64,000 bases of DNA, taken from the NCBI GenBank assembly GCA_016124575.1, contig WGNM01000007.1:1-64000 (forward strand). The letters run 5' to 3'. The notes under the pieces are model-generated. The model ran no database searches and was not told the origin of the DNA. It was given only the letters and a program-made list of their open reading frames with translations. Shown one piece after another: positions 35,417 to 44,474 of this stretch (positions are counted from its first letter, which is position 1; the number at the start of each line of letters is the position of its first letter). This stretch comes from Cryomorphaceae bacterium. Its GTDB lineage: Bacteria > Bacteroidota > Bacteroidia > Flavobacteriales_D > Sanyastnellaceae. The translations under genes and the position numbers were made by a program.

Positions 35417-35566
35417 ATGTTACGTAATTGTTAAGCGTGTTATATAGCTGTTTTACAGTTATTTAGACACTGTTCAATGTTAATTTTTTATTGGAAACCT
35501 TACTTCCAGCCACCCGTATAAGGCTTTATGTTACTTTTATGTTAACTTTACATTAATATAATGTTG
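35417..35566. repeat. Cluster of TGTTA words, partly in 11-bp phase
   Basis: TGTTA occurs at 35418, 35429, 35438, 35478, 35529 and 35540, with a related TGTTG at 35562. The last group (35528-35571) reads as four 11-base units. On the leftward strand the words are TAACA. This AT-rich gap lies between the Na/Pi cotransporter gene and a small secreted-protein gene. A direct-repeat operator such as a Pho box is one reading; low complexity is the other. Confidence 0.4.
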
Positions 35567-35571
35567 AAGAT

Positions 35572-35988
35572 ATGCGTGTAGTAGTTTCCCTTTTCGTCCT
35601 CATACTGTCAATATCTGGAATATCACAAGACCACATTCAAGTGGGTGAATTGTTTTGTACAGCCGACAGTATTCCATTCACAGGGCTATATCGCACATAT
35701 CATCCGGATGGTACGCGCAGTGCGGTTTACACATTTGTGGCAGGCAAACTAAACAAGGGCGTGTTCTTTTACGATGAGCGTGGGATGTTGTGTATGACTG
35801 GTTTTTATACAGACAACCGACCAGATGGATTGTGGCAGAGCTGGTCAGGCAAAGGCACTGCATTATCAACAGCTCAGTATGACCAAGGAAAGAAAGTAGG
35901 AGAATGGACGATTAAAGAGACTGAAAAAGGTCCAACTTATAAGTTGATGTATGCCGACAACGAACTGATAGAAGCGCGACTGGAATAG
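35572..35988 (+). CDS. Secreted MORN-like (YwqK-type) repeat protein
   Basis: A 138-residue protein with a signal peptide (VVVSLFVLILSISGISQ) and about four MORN-like beta-hairpin repeats: FTGLYRTYHPDGTRSAVYTF, GVFFYDERGMLCMTGFY, PDGLWQSWSGKGTAL and VGEWTIKE. The family is often labelled YwqK antitoxin-like, but no toxin gene is adjacent and the protein is exported, so a structural or surface role is more likely. The phased TGTTA repeats lie directly before its start. Confidence 0.72.
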   Translation: MRVVVSLFVLILSISGISQDHIQVGELFCTADSIPFTGLYRTYHPDGTRSAVYTFVAGKLNKGVFFYDERGMLCMTGFYTDNRPDGLWQSWSGKGTALSTAQYDQGKKVGEWTIKETEKGPTYKLMYADNELIEARLE

Positions 35989-35994
35989 TAGTTC

Positions 35995-36023
35995 AAAAAA
36001 AAGGGGGCCTCGGCCCCCTTTTA
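35995..36023. terminator. Bidirectional terminator
   Basis: AAGGGGGCC and GGCCCCCTT form a nine-base perfect stem around a two-base turn (36001-36020), with A and T runs on the two sides. It ends both the MORN-like gene and the leftward lamin-tail gene. Confidence 0.9.
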
Positions 36024-36047
36024 TATTTTCAGCGATTTTATTCGTAC

Positions 36048-39000
36048 TTATTCACAAACTGTACCGAACGCGCCAAGGAACTGAAGAAGGTCACCAGCGT
36101 TGATGATACCGTCTCCGTTAAGGTCTTCAGGACAAGTGAAAGAGAACGTACATGACCCATCGTCTTGAGTAGCACCTGGGGTATAGTTGTCTGCATCTGG
36201 GTAAGTACAACCTGCGCAGCTTGTGAATTCACAAGAACCGTCATCAAGCGTTGCAACCGCATCGTAGTTACAAGCTGTTGGGTTCGTACAGCCAGCAGTG
36301 TTCGTTGAGTTCACAGCACCAGGAGTACCGTAAAGAACGAAAGAACTCTGCCAGTTAGCGGCAGCTGTGTTATCCAAAGCAGGATCGATCAACTCCAAAG
36401 AAGTACAAGCACCATCAGGAGCAAAAGGCCAAGGAGTAGTATCAGCATAAGACACAGTGTCAACAATGTTACCGAAGCCATCTTCAAGCGTGATGGTAGC
36501 AGAAGTATTGCTCAAGTTACCAAATTCGTTTTGGAACACTTGGTAACCGTTACCAGCGTATGACGCAGCATTCACAGCGATGATTACATATTCACCTGCC
36601 GCGATAACTGCACCTGATGGGAACGTGAAAGTGATCGGAGAGGTGAACGTAAATCCACCAACCTGAGCATCTGTTGCACCAGCGTTGTAAAGTTCTATAA
36701 ACTCCCAATCGAAGTCGTCACCTTGAGGAACACATGGGTTGTAGTGAATCTCGTTGATAACAATGGTTGGTAGCGTAAAGTAACACGACCCATCATCAAT
36801 TGTAGCTAGTGCATTGTAGTTAAGAGCCAAAGCGTCAGTACAACCAGTGTACGTACATGAGCCATCATCAAAAGTTGCAGCAGCATCGTAGTTGTCTGCA
36901 GCCGGATCAGTACATCCAGGAGTGTTACCACATGAACCATCGTCGATAACCGCTAGCGGATCGAAGTTCGGGAACGCATAGTCTGTACAGCCCCAACGTT
37001 GCACATCAAGCAAGTTACGTGGCTCAAGTTTGAACGCATTGAAAGAATAGTAGTTTGGACCTGTAACAGTGTATGTAACACCCAAGTCAACAGGAGTTAG
37101 AGCGATACCAAGGTCATCGATCACTGCGTTTCCAGTACCATCGCTGATAGCCCATTCTCCGAAACCAAGGTCACTTGCAGTAACGTCAGCAGTAAGTTGG
37201 ATAAGAACACCTTCCCACTGTTCGTCTGAAATATCGATTGTAGATAATAATTCAGCAGCAGGAAGCGGGTTACCGCTTGTAAGAACAATAGCAGTTGTGT
37301 TTGTAAGAAGCGTCAAGTTGAAAGACTCAGTAAGCGTACCTTCAACATCAACTTCATCGCCTAGGGCAACACCTGTACCTTGAACCCAAAGACCTGAGTA
37401 CGCGCCTGTACCATCTTGAATGGTGTAAAGACCAGAAGCATAAACAGCAGTAACAACACCATTGGTAACAACGAATGTACCAGCGAGGTTTGAATCGCCG
37501 TTAGCGTCTACATCAGACTGAAGTTCGAAGATGGTGTAGTTTGTTGCAACTGGTGCAGAAGAGTTTTGAGCACCAGGAGTTCCATTCACATCGTAAGAGG
37601 CTTGCCAGTTAAGCGGATCGCTGTTATCCAAAGCTGGATCGATCAACTCAAGAGAAGAACAGTTACCGTTAGCGCTCGGCCAAGGAGCGCCTGTATCGTA
37701 AGTAACCTCATCGATTACGTTTCCGAAAGCATCTAACAAAGCATCAGTTTCACCAGAGTTACCCAATGCCCCTGTGAAAGCAAATACTTGATATCCGTTC
37801 CCTGCATATGTAGCAGGGTTTAGAGCCAAAACTACGTATTCACCAGCAGCAAGAGTTGTTCCTGTAGGGAAAGTAAACGTGATACCACTAAAAGTGAATC
37901 CTTCTACATTAACAGCAATTGCTTCAGCATTGTATAGTTCAAGGAATTCGAAATCGGCATCATCACCTTGCGCAGTGCACGGGTTGTAGTAAATTTCGTT
38001 AATTACCAAGTTTGGCAATGTGAAGTAACAAGTCCCATTGTCTGAGTTAGCAGCAGCATTGTAGTTCAAAGCAAGAGCATCGGTACAACCCTCGATAATA
38101 CATGAACCATCGTCGAAAGTAGCAGCAGGATTGTAGTTAATTGCAACTGGGTTTGTACATCCAGGCACGGCATCACAAGAACCGTCGTCAATTACAGCAG
38201 CAGGATCGTAGTTCGGGAAGGCGATATTTGTACAACCCCATTTCTGAAGGTCACCAGCATTACGAGGCTGAACTTTGAAAGCGCTGAAGCTGTAGTATAA
38301 AGGACCAGTCATTGTGTAAGTATCACCAGGTGTAAGAGGTGTAGCTAAGAAAGCCAAGTCGTCACCAAGGATATCACCAGAAGTATCGTTCAAAGAGAAT
38401 TCTCCGAATCCAAGATCTCCGTTCACAACATCACCGGTAACAGTTACAAGAACACCTTCCCATTGTTCTGCATTTGCAGCTAAGGTAGTAAGCGCTTCGG
38501 CGGCTGGTAATGCGTTACCAAAAGAGTTAACAGTAATCGTTGTGTTAGTAAGCAAAGTCAAGCTAAACCATTCGATGATCATACCTGAAACGGTAACATC
38601 ATCACCTACGGCAACAGATGCACCTTCTACCCAAAGTCCAGAGAAAGCACCGGTACCATCTTGAATAGTGAAGAAATTGCTAGCAGGGTAAACAGCAGTT
38701 ACAACACCATTGGTAGTCAAGAAATCGCCATTAAAAGTGCTTTCATTGTTTACATCAACTGAACCTTGAATGGTTGCAATGGTTTCAACAGTACCAGACG
38801 CACATGGACCTGTGCTAGCTGCACCTGGGCTGCCAGTGAGGTTACAAGAAGGCTGCCAGCTAGCTGCCAAGGTATTGTCAAGGTTTAGGTCGATCAATTC
38901 AAGTGTTGGACCGAAACCATCAGGGCTGATAGGCCATGGAGCAGCATCATCAAAGGTAACTGAGTTAACTGTGTTACCGAGGTTATCTACAATTGCCACC

Positions 39001-40007
39001 ACTTCACCATTGTTGCTCAAGCCACCAGTGAAAGAAAACACCTGGTAACCATTGCCTGTGAAGAAAGGAGCATTTAGAGCAAGAACGATGTATTCTCCTG
39101 GAGCTATTGAAGCAGCCGGAAAGTTAAGCGTAACTCCAATCATTGCGTAACCGGTTAGGTCAACCGTTACCGCACCATTGTTATAAATTTCAACAAACTC
39201 ATAGTTTGAGTCGGGATAGCCCAAAGCATCGTTTGGGTTGTAGTTGATCTCAGTGATGATCAAGTTCTGGTTTGATGGAGCAGAAGTACCTGCGCATGCG
39301 CAACTACCGTCGTAAACATCACCCGTAGTCAACGGATTGCCATCGTCACAAGAGTCGCCAGAGAAAGCACAAGAGCCATTATCGATTGTAGCAGCAACAT
39401 CGTAGTTACAAGCCAACACGTTTGTACAACCAAGACAAGAGAAATCGCAAGAACCGTCGTCAACAGTTGCTAATGCATCATAGTTACAAGCGCCTGCATC
39501 GGTACAACCAGAAACTGCGTTCGCATCGAAACCAACTAGAACAAGGTCGCGAAGACGTTTTGCAGACGGGCTGTTCGCAGATGAAAAACGCAAAACAACG
39601 TTTGATCCGAGAGTAGACAAAACAGTAGGGCCCGAAGTAATGTAAGTTGAACCTGTTGGGGTTGGGGAATCAAAGGTTTGTGCAGTAAAAGTAGAACCTC
39701 CATCGTTAGACACTTCAACAGTGATTGGACCGTCGATACCTGAGCCAAATTTGGCCACCGAAAAAGTCAGCTCAACGCTACTATATGACGAAAGGTCGTA
39801 AGAAGAAGTGATTACTTGACCAGTTGTTGCTGTTACGTTTGCATAACCACCAGCAGCGGTTGAAAACGTCACATTGTTCACCGTCCAACCAGCTGGTGCT
39901 GATCCTGTGCGGAGATCTTCAGAAAAGATAGTAACCTGAGCTTGCACCGACAAAGCAGTGAAGATGGTTGCCAACACTAACCCGAAGTAGAAAAGTGGTT
40001 TTTTCAT
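36048..40007 (-). CDS. Large secreted lamin-tail-domain protein with Cys/Asp repeats
   Basis: 1319 residues with a signal peptide (1-24, ending QAQ) and a jelly-roll-like domain (about 25-165). Three lamin-tail domains start near 247 (LIITEINYNP), 664 (LVINEIYYNP) and 1079 (IVINEIHYNP). Two OB-like domains (TIQGSVDVN... and IFELQSDVDANG...) start near 406 and 825. About ten short repeats of the form C-T-(D/N)-x5-N-Y-(D/N)-x6-D-(D/N)-G-(S/T)-C are scattered between them. The C-terminus DLNGDGIINAGDLLQFLGAFG resembles a dockerin-type calcium loop, and no usual T9SS type A or B sorting domain is seen. It is probably a cell-surface or adhesion protein. Confidence 0.85.
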   Translation of the reverse strand: MKKPLFYFGLVLATIFTALSVQAQVTIFSEDLRTGSAPAGWTVNNVTFSTAAGGYANVTATTGQVITSSYDLSSYSSVELTFSVAKFGSGIDGPITVEVSNDGGSTFTAQTFDSPTPTGSTYITSGPTVLSTLGSNVVLRFSSANSPSAKRLRDLVLVGFDANAVSGCTDAGACNYDALATVDDGSCDFSCLGCTNVLACNYDVAATIDNGSCAFSGDSCDDGNPLTTGDVYDGSCACAGTSAPSNQNLIITEINYNPNDALGYPDSNYEFVEIYNNGAVTVDLTGYAMIGVTLNFPAASIAPGEYIVLALNAPFFTGNGYQVFSFTGGLSNNGEVVAIVDNLGNTVNSVTFDDAAPWPISPDGFGPTLELIDLNLDNTLAASWQPSCNLTGSPGAASTGPCASGTVETIATIQGSVDVNNESTFNGDFLTTNGVVTAVYPASNFFTIQDGTGAFSGLWVEGASVAVGDDVTVSGMIIEWFSLTLLTNTTITVNSFGNALPAAEALTTLAANAEQWEGVLVTVTGDVVNGDLGFGEFSLNDTSGDILGDDLAFLATPLTPGDTYTMTGPLYYSFSAFKVQPRNAGDLQKWGCTNIAFPNYDPAAVIDDGSCDAVPGCTNPVAINYNPAATFDDGSCIIEGCTDALALNYNAAANSDNGTCYFTLPNLVINEIYYNPCTAQGDDADFEFLELYNAEAIAVNVEGFTFSGITFTFPTGTTLAAGEYVVLALNPATYAGNGYQVFAFTGALGNSGETDALLDAFGNVIDEVTYDTGAPWPSANGNCSSLELIDPALDNSDPLNWQASYDVNGTPGAQNSSAPVATNYTIFELQSDVDANGDSNLAGTFVVTNGVVTAVYASGLYTIQDGTGAYSGLWVQGTGVALGDEVDVEGTLTESFNLTLLTNTTAIVLTSGNPLPAAELLSTIDISDEQWEGVLIQLTADVTASDLGFGEWAISDGTGNAVIDDLGIALTPVDLGVTYTVTGPNYYSFNAFKLEPRNLLDVQRWGCTDYAFPNFDPLAVIDDGSCGNTPGCTDPAADNYDAAATFDDGSCTYTGCTDALALNYNALATIDDGSCYFTLPTIVINEIHYNPCVPQGDDFDWEFIELYNAGATDAQVGGFTFTSPITFTFPSGAVIAAGEYVIIAVNAASYAGNGYQVFQNEFGNLSNTSATITLEDGFGNIVDTVSYADTTPWPFAPDGACTSLELIDPALDNTAAANWQSSFVLYGTPGAVNSTNTAGCTNPTACNYDAVATLDDGSCEFTSCAGCTYPDADNYTPGATQDDGSCTFSFTCPEDLNGDGIINAGDLLQFLGAFGTVCE

Positions 40008-40033
40008 CTTAATAAATTTGATTTAGGTATGTA

Positions 40034-40064
40034 CTTCCCATTTATTATTGGGAAGACAAAACTA
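40034..40064 (-). promoter_or_regulatory. -7 box and hairpin before the lamin-tail gene
   Basis: Read leftward, TAGTTTTG (40064-40057) matches TAnnTTTG. It is followed at once by CTTCCCA...TGGGAAG (40055-40034), a seven-base stem that would sit at or near the 5' end of the message. The leader is about 40-45 bases. Confidence 0.35.
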
Positions 40065-40174
40065 CAAAGTAGGGTTCAAAATCTCGTAGGATTGTTAACA
40101 CTTAATAATAAGATAAAGTACCGCATCGAATCGACAAGGAATTCAAAATATCGGATAAACAAAATTTCAAGGAC

Positions 40175-40777
40175 CTAAAACAGAGACAATTGATCAGGTA
40201 GGAGGGTGAACGACATACGGTGGTGCAGGGTAGTGCCATGCAAAGCGATAGCCTTTCTATGTTGCACTGTTGGATAACCTTTGTTTTGCTTCCAGTTATA
40301 CACTGAAAACTCATGGTCTAGCTTCAGCATTAATTCATCACGATAGGTCTTCGCCAGAATACTCGCCGCCGCAATCGATTGAAAACGTCCGTCGCCTTTC
40401 ACCATGCAGTCAAACGGAATTTCTCCAAAGGGTTTGAAACGATTTCCATCGATTATCAGAAACTCAGGCAGCATCTCTAACTTTTCAACAGCTCGGTGCA
40501 TTGCAAGAAAAGAAGCTTGCAAGATATTTATCTCATCAATTTCAGCAGGAGAGACAATCCCAACGGCGAAGCACAGCACATTTTCTTCAATTTCCGGGCG
40601 TAACGCTTCTCTTCTACGCTCCGTTAATTTCTTCGAATCATTCAGACCGATTATAGGTTTCTCGGGGTTGAGAATAACGGCCGCAGCCACTACCGGTCCG
40701 GCCAAGCAACCACGACCAGCCTCATCGCATCCTGCTTCAAGCAGCAAACCTGAAAAATTCTCAACCAAATCCATCAT
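40175..40777 (-). CDS. rnhB: Ribonuclease HII
   Basis: A 200-residue nuclease that removes ribonucleotides and RNA primers from DNA. The catalytic DEAGRG is at 18-23 (Asp18, Glu19), and [25 protein letters not shown] contains the other conserved acidic and basic residues. Length is normal. Its ATG overlaps the glycosyltransferase stop by four bases, so the two are co-transcribed. The gap to the lamin-tail gene (40008-40174) holds that gene's promoter. Confidence 0.95.
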   Translation of the reverse strand: MMDLVENFSGLLLEAGCDEAGRGCLAGPVVAAAVILNPEKPIIGLNDSKKLTERRREALRPEIEENVLCFAVGIVSPAEIDEINILQASFLAMHRAVEKLEMLPEFLIIDGNRFKPFGEIPFDCMVKGDGRFQSIAAASILAKTYRDELMLKLDHEFSVYNWKQNKGYPTVQHRKAIALHGTTLHHRMSFTLLPDQLSLF

Positions 40778-41895
40778 CCAATGGTTTTAACAACCACCTC
40801 CCACATCCTCTCGGCAGAGAGATCCCAAGAAAAATCTTTCACTCGCGACTTGCCTTTAGCAACTAGATCTCGACACAGCTCAGGATCTTCGGCCAAAGAT
40901 TTCATTCCTTTCGCCATTTCTTCAACATCATCAGGATTAACCAGCAATGCTGCATTTCCCGCCACCTCAGGAATAGCTGTCCGATTGGAACTCAGAAGCG
41001 GCACTTCGCATGCAAAAGCTTCGAGAACAGGGATTCCGAATCCTTCAAAATACGGCACAAAAGTCATTGCATGAGCCGCCCCTACTACCTCTTGCAACTC
41101 TCCTCCAGACAGGCGGCCGAGAAATTGGATTTTCTCCTTCGATTCCAATTGGCTCACTAACTCCAGCAAAAACTTATCGTCCCAAAGTGGAGCTCCAATG
41201 AGTATCATCCGGAAATCTGAATGGCTTTTTGAAAAGCTATCAAAGGCCAGAAGTAGATTTCGAATATTCTTCCGCTCATGCAGAGATCCAACATATACGA
41301 AGTAAGGATTCCCATTGCTCACCCGCATTCTGGTGGTTCTGATTTGTTCATCTGTAGGCCTTTGAAAGCTCGAATTCACAGCATTTGATATCACGTGCAC
41401 CTTATCTATTGAGACATGATAACACCTTACAATATCATTGGCACTGTAGTTAGAAACCGTCACAATCGCATCTGCAGCATCTGCGAACAGCGGAGAATAT
41501 TTATTATAATACCGCGCTACTGCTTTTGGAAGCCATTCAGGGTGATAGACAAAATTTAGATCGTGCATCACCACGATTTGCTTGCAAGGAGCATTTAACG
41601 AACCGATGGCGTCGGGGGAAATGAAAATATCTGGTTTGATCTTCCGCAGCATGGCAGGCAAGGCAATATTGAACCAAATAGGAAAAAGCAGCACATGGCG
41701 AGTTGGTGGCCCTAGGTGATGAAGCTTGACATTTGGGCCAAAAGCGAATATTGGAGATGGTTTACGATCAAAAATAAAGTGAAATTCAACTTCGGGGTGA
41801 TTCGCTACCATTCGACGAAGGATTTCGAATGTGAACCACCCTATACCTTCAAGTTTATTCACCTGAAGAAGTCGAGTATTTACTGCAATCTTCAT
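40774..41895 (-). CDS. Glycosyltransferase family 4 protein
   Basis: A 373-residue GT-B fold enzyme. The nucleotide-sugar half shows [19 protein letters not shown] and the retaining GT4 signature [20 protein letters not shown], with the E-x7-E pair, then [16 protein letters not shown]. It should add a sugar to a surface polysaccharide precursor on the cytoplasmic side. It lies divergently from a flippase gene, and with the next three genes it makes a small polysaccharide block. Donor and acceptor are not readable. Confidence 0.9.
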   Translation of the reverse strand: MKIAVNTRLLQVNKLEGIGWFTFEILRRMVANHPEVEFHFIFDRKPSPIFAFGPNVKLHHLGPPTRHVLLFPIWFNIALPAMLRKIKPDIFISPDAIGSLNAPCKQIVVMHDLNFVYHPEWLPKAVARYYNKYSPLFADAADAIVTVSNYSANDIVRCYHVSIDKVHVISNAVNSSFQRPTDEQIRTTRMRVSNGNPYFVYVGSLHERKNIRNLLLAFDSFSKSHSDFRMILIGAPLWDDKFLLELVSQLESKEKIQFLGRLSGGELQEVVGAAHAMTFVPYFEGFGIPVLEAFACEVPLLSSNRTAIPEVAGNAALLVNPDDVEEMAKGMKSLAEDPELCRDLVAKGKSRVKDFSWDLSAERMWEVVVKTIG

Positions 41896-41908
41896 AATAT
41901 TCAGACGC

Positions 41909-41916
41909 CGAAGATA
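41909..41916 (-). promoter_or_regulatory. -7-like box of the glycosyltransferase-rnhB operon
   Basis: Read leftward it is TATCTTCG, one change from TAnnTTTG, 13 bases before the ATG. The same sequence precedes tRNA-Leu. Confidence 0.35.
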
Positions 41917-41948
41917 AAGTAAATACCACCTTTCTTATTCGGCTTTTC

Positions 41949-41956
41949 TACCTTTG
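41949..41956 (+). promoter_or_regulatory. -7 box of the flippase gene
   Basis: TACCTTTG, a perfect TAnnTTTG match, six bases before the preferred ATG at 41963. This would give a nearly leaderless message. The divergent -7-like box at 41909-41916 shares the same short gap. Confidence 0.45.
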
Positions 41957-41962
41957 TCGTGC

Positions 41963-43408
41963 ATGCAGCGAAAATTCCTCTCTAATCTAAGCATACTGCT
42001 GTTATTGAACCTTTTGGTTAAACCGTTCTACCTGCTCGTAATCGAGGCAGGTGTTCAGAACGAGTTGGGATCTGCAATTTTCGGAAATTACTCTGCCCTT
42101 TTGAGTTTGACTTTTTTGTTGAACATCTTCCTCGACATGGGAGTGAATGGTTTTACTTCGAAGACCTTGGCATCAGAAGAGTCGAGCGCCGAAAAACTGC
42201 TTTCCGGAATTTTAGGACTGCGCTTATTGATGGGCGTGGTATACTTCATACTCCTTTTCGGAACAGCGATATTAATAGGTTACCAAGGAGATGACATCAC
42301 CTTGCTTTGGTATTTGGGGATAAACCAATTGTTGAGTGGAGGCGTGTTGTATTTGCGATCGATTTTAGCAGGGTTGATGGAGTTTAAGAAAGACGCTATT
42401 ATTTCGATCATGGACAGAGCGCTGATTGTGATCATCCTCATACCCTTTATACTTCTCAACATCGAAGGACTGCCTCCACTATCGATACAATTCTTCATAT
42501 ATGCCCAAACAGTGGGCTATGCATTGACATTGCTGTTGGCGTTGTTCTTCGTTTTGCGAAAAACCGGAAGGATTCGAATTAGTTGGCAACCCACCTTCAA
42601 TAGGCAGATATTAAAGAACAGCTTTCCTTATGCTTTGCTCGTATTGCTGATGATGTTTTACTACAAAACCGACAGCATCATGCTCGAGCGGATGTTGCCT
42701 GAAGGCGATTATTTTGCCGGTATTTACGCCCGTGGTTTCAGATTGTTTGAAGCTGGAAATATGATCGGATATCTATTTGCGGTATTGCTGCTACCGATTT
42801 TCTCGAAGTCTTTTGCGATGAAAAGAGCCATGGACAAAATTTTGGACCATGCATTTCGCCTAATGTTATTTGGCAGCACCATTGCCTTGTTTTGTTCATG
42901 GTTTTGGGCAGAAACCATTTTGAATTTGATTTATACCGAAGACATTTTGCCATCGATTGGTCCTTTTCAGGTGCTCATGACCTCCTTTTTCTTTTTGATG
43001 TTAGGACATTTATGGAGCACATTGTTGACGGCGCATGGCAGTTTGAAATCGCTGAACATGATTGCTATAGTTGCCGTTGTGGTGAATATTATTTTGAACT
43101 TCACCTTGATTCCCGAGTACACCGCTTTGGGATCGGCAGTTGCCAGTTTAATCACCCAAGCTTTGGCGGTAACCCTTCAGTGGTTGATTGCAATTAAGCG
43201 AACGGGCGTCAGACTGTCAACTCCCACCATCCGCTCGGGACTGGTATTTGTTGTAATAAGTGGGGTTTCTGCATGGGGGTTGACAATAATTCCAGTCAAT
43301 CCGCTGTTAAGCATGGTAGCATTTCCAATTCTCGCATTTATCATTGCTTGGTTTTTAGGCATATTTAGGTATGCGCATCTAAAAGCGATCTTGCAGGAAA
43401 AGGATTGA
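41963..43408 (+). CDS. Polysaccharide flippase (MOP/Wzx-like)
   Basis: A 481-residue membrane protein with about 14 helices, of the lipid-linked oligosaccharide flippase type. The sequence has NYSALLSLTFLLNIFLDMGVNGFTSK, YYKTDSIMLERMLPEGD and ALGSAVASLITQALAVTLQWL. It should move lipid-linked sugars across the inner membrane. The frame is open to a TTG at 41954, but that codon lies inside the -7 box, so I use ATG 41963. It heads a block followed by the Wzz-like and O-antigen ligase genes. Confidence 0.88.
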   Translation: MQRKFLSNLSILLLLNLLVKPFYLLVIEAGVQNELGSAIFGNYSALLSLTFLLNIFLDMGVNGFTSKTLASEESSAEKLLSGILGLRLLMGVVYFILLFGTAILIGYQGDDITLLWYLGINQLLSGGVLYLRSILAGLMEFKKDAIISIMDRALIVIILIPFILLNIEGLPPLSIQFFIYAQTVGYALTLLLALFFVLRKTGRIRISWQPTFNRQILKNSFPYALLVLLMMFYYKTDSIMLERMLPEGDYFAGIYARGFRLFEAGNMIGYLFAVLLLPIFSKSFAMKRAMDKILDHAFRLMLFGSTIALFCSWFWAETILNLIYTEDILPSIGPFQVLMTSFFFLMLGHLWSTLLTAHGSLKSLNMIAIVAVVVNIILNFTLIPEYTALGSAVASLITQALAVTLQWLIAIKRTGVRLSTPTIRSGLVFVVISGVSAWGLTIIPVNPLLSMVAFPILAFIIAWFLGIFRYAHLKAILQEKD

Positions 43409-43445
43409 GCATTGTATTACTTTAGCCAAAATTTTTAGAAAAATA

Positions 43446-44474
43446 ATGTCGGATCAGGAAAACAACTCGTCTAACGGCAACATGGATTCTACCAATCTAC
43501 TGGTATTCATGTTTAATTGGCGCTGGCAACTCATCGCTATTTGTTTCGCAGCAGCAGTCATTTCAGCCATTGCTTCATTCGTGATAGAAGAAAAATTCAA
43601 GTCGAACGTCGTTATGTTCGCTGCCACTCAGCACTCTATTGGCGAGCAGTTTTATGAAGAAACCAAGAAGAATGACTTGTTGGAATTTGGGGAAAAGGAA
43701 GACGCAGAACGCCTGCTTCAAATCTTGAATTCCGACCGCATTCGATCAAAGATTATTTCACGCTTCGATTTGTGGGTTCATTACGAAATCGAACCGTCAG
43801 AAGCAGGCGCCAATACGCTGATGCAGAAAGAGTATGAAAGCAACGTATCATCGCGAATGACCCGATTTGGTTCGATTGAAATCGAGGTTTTAGACAAGAA
43901 CAATGAAAAAGCAAGAGACATGGCAAACGCCATCGCTTTTTTGGCAGATTCTGTTGCCAATGAGATTCGTAACAACCGCGCGATGGATGCATTTAAATAT
44001 GCTGAAGAATCTTTGAATCAGGTAAAAAATGAGATCACCACTATGGAAGATTCGCTTGGGGTTTTGCACAACTTGGGCGTTTTTGATTACGACACTCAAA
44101 TTGAAGGATTGAATGAGCAATACGGCACTGCCATAGTAAAAGGCGAGCCATCACGCGCGCAGCAGATCAAAGAGCAAATGGAGAACATATCGCTGTATGC
44201 CAATGCTTTCAATAAGCTCACAACCTTGTTAGAAGCGGCTTATGACCGTGAAGCCATTTTGAAAAAACGTTACGACCTTATGAAGATTGATGCTACATCG
44301 CAGTTGTCGTCGACATTCGTTGTAGACTACGCGGCTGCATCAGACAAAAAAGCTTACCCTGTTCGCTGGTTGATCGTAGCCATGAGCACCGCATCAGCAT
44401 TTGTTTTCTCAGTGATCTTTATTCTTCTGATTGAGAATATCCGTCGCTTGAAACTGACAGGTGAGATTTCATGA
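43446..44474 (+). CDS. Wzz-like chain-length / polysaccharide co-polymerase protein
   Basis: 342 residues. One membrane helix lies near the N-terminus (about 28-48) and one near the C-terminus (about 305-328). The large periplasmic part between them is rich in coiled-coil sequence (about 180-270, e.g. EESLNQVKNEITTMEDSLG). The Wzz/GumC N-terminal pattern FNWRWQLIAICFAAAVISAI is typical. There is no cytoplasmic kinase domain. It should set polysaccharide chain length. It overlaps the ligase gene by ATGA. Confidence 0.82.
   Translation: MSDQENNSSNGNMDSTNLLVFMFNWRWQLIAICFAAAVISAIASFVIEEKFKSNVVMFAATQHSIGEQFYEETKKNDLLEFGEKEDAERLLQILNSDRIRSKIISRFDLWVHYEIEPSEAGANTLMQKEYESNVSSRMTRFGSIEIEVLDKNNEKARDMANAIAFLADSVANEIRNNRAMDAFKYAEESLNQVKNEITTMEDSLGVLHNLGVFDYDTQIEGLNEQYGTAIVKGEPSRAQQIKEQMENISLYANAFNKLTTLLEAAYDREAILKKRYDLMKIDATSQLSSTFVVDYAAASDKKAYPVRWLIVAMSTASAFVFSVIFILLIENIRRLKLTGEIS

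Noticed and set aside
35572-35988. Toxin-antitoxin antitoxin (YwqK-like)
   Set aside because: It has a signal peptide and no toxin gene is adjacent, so the exported MORN-like reading is preferred.
36200-39600. Regularly spaced repeats suggesting a CRISPR array
   Set aside because: The repeats are in-frame codons of Cys/Asp protein motifs inside one long gene, with variable spacing and no conserved spacer structure.
42280-42498. Small leftward ORFs inside the flippase and neighbouring genes
   Set aside because: They are antisense shadows of long conserved genes, with no promoter or family match.
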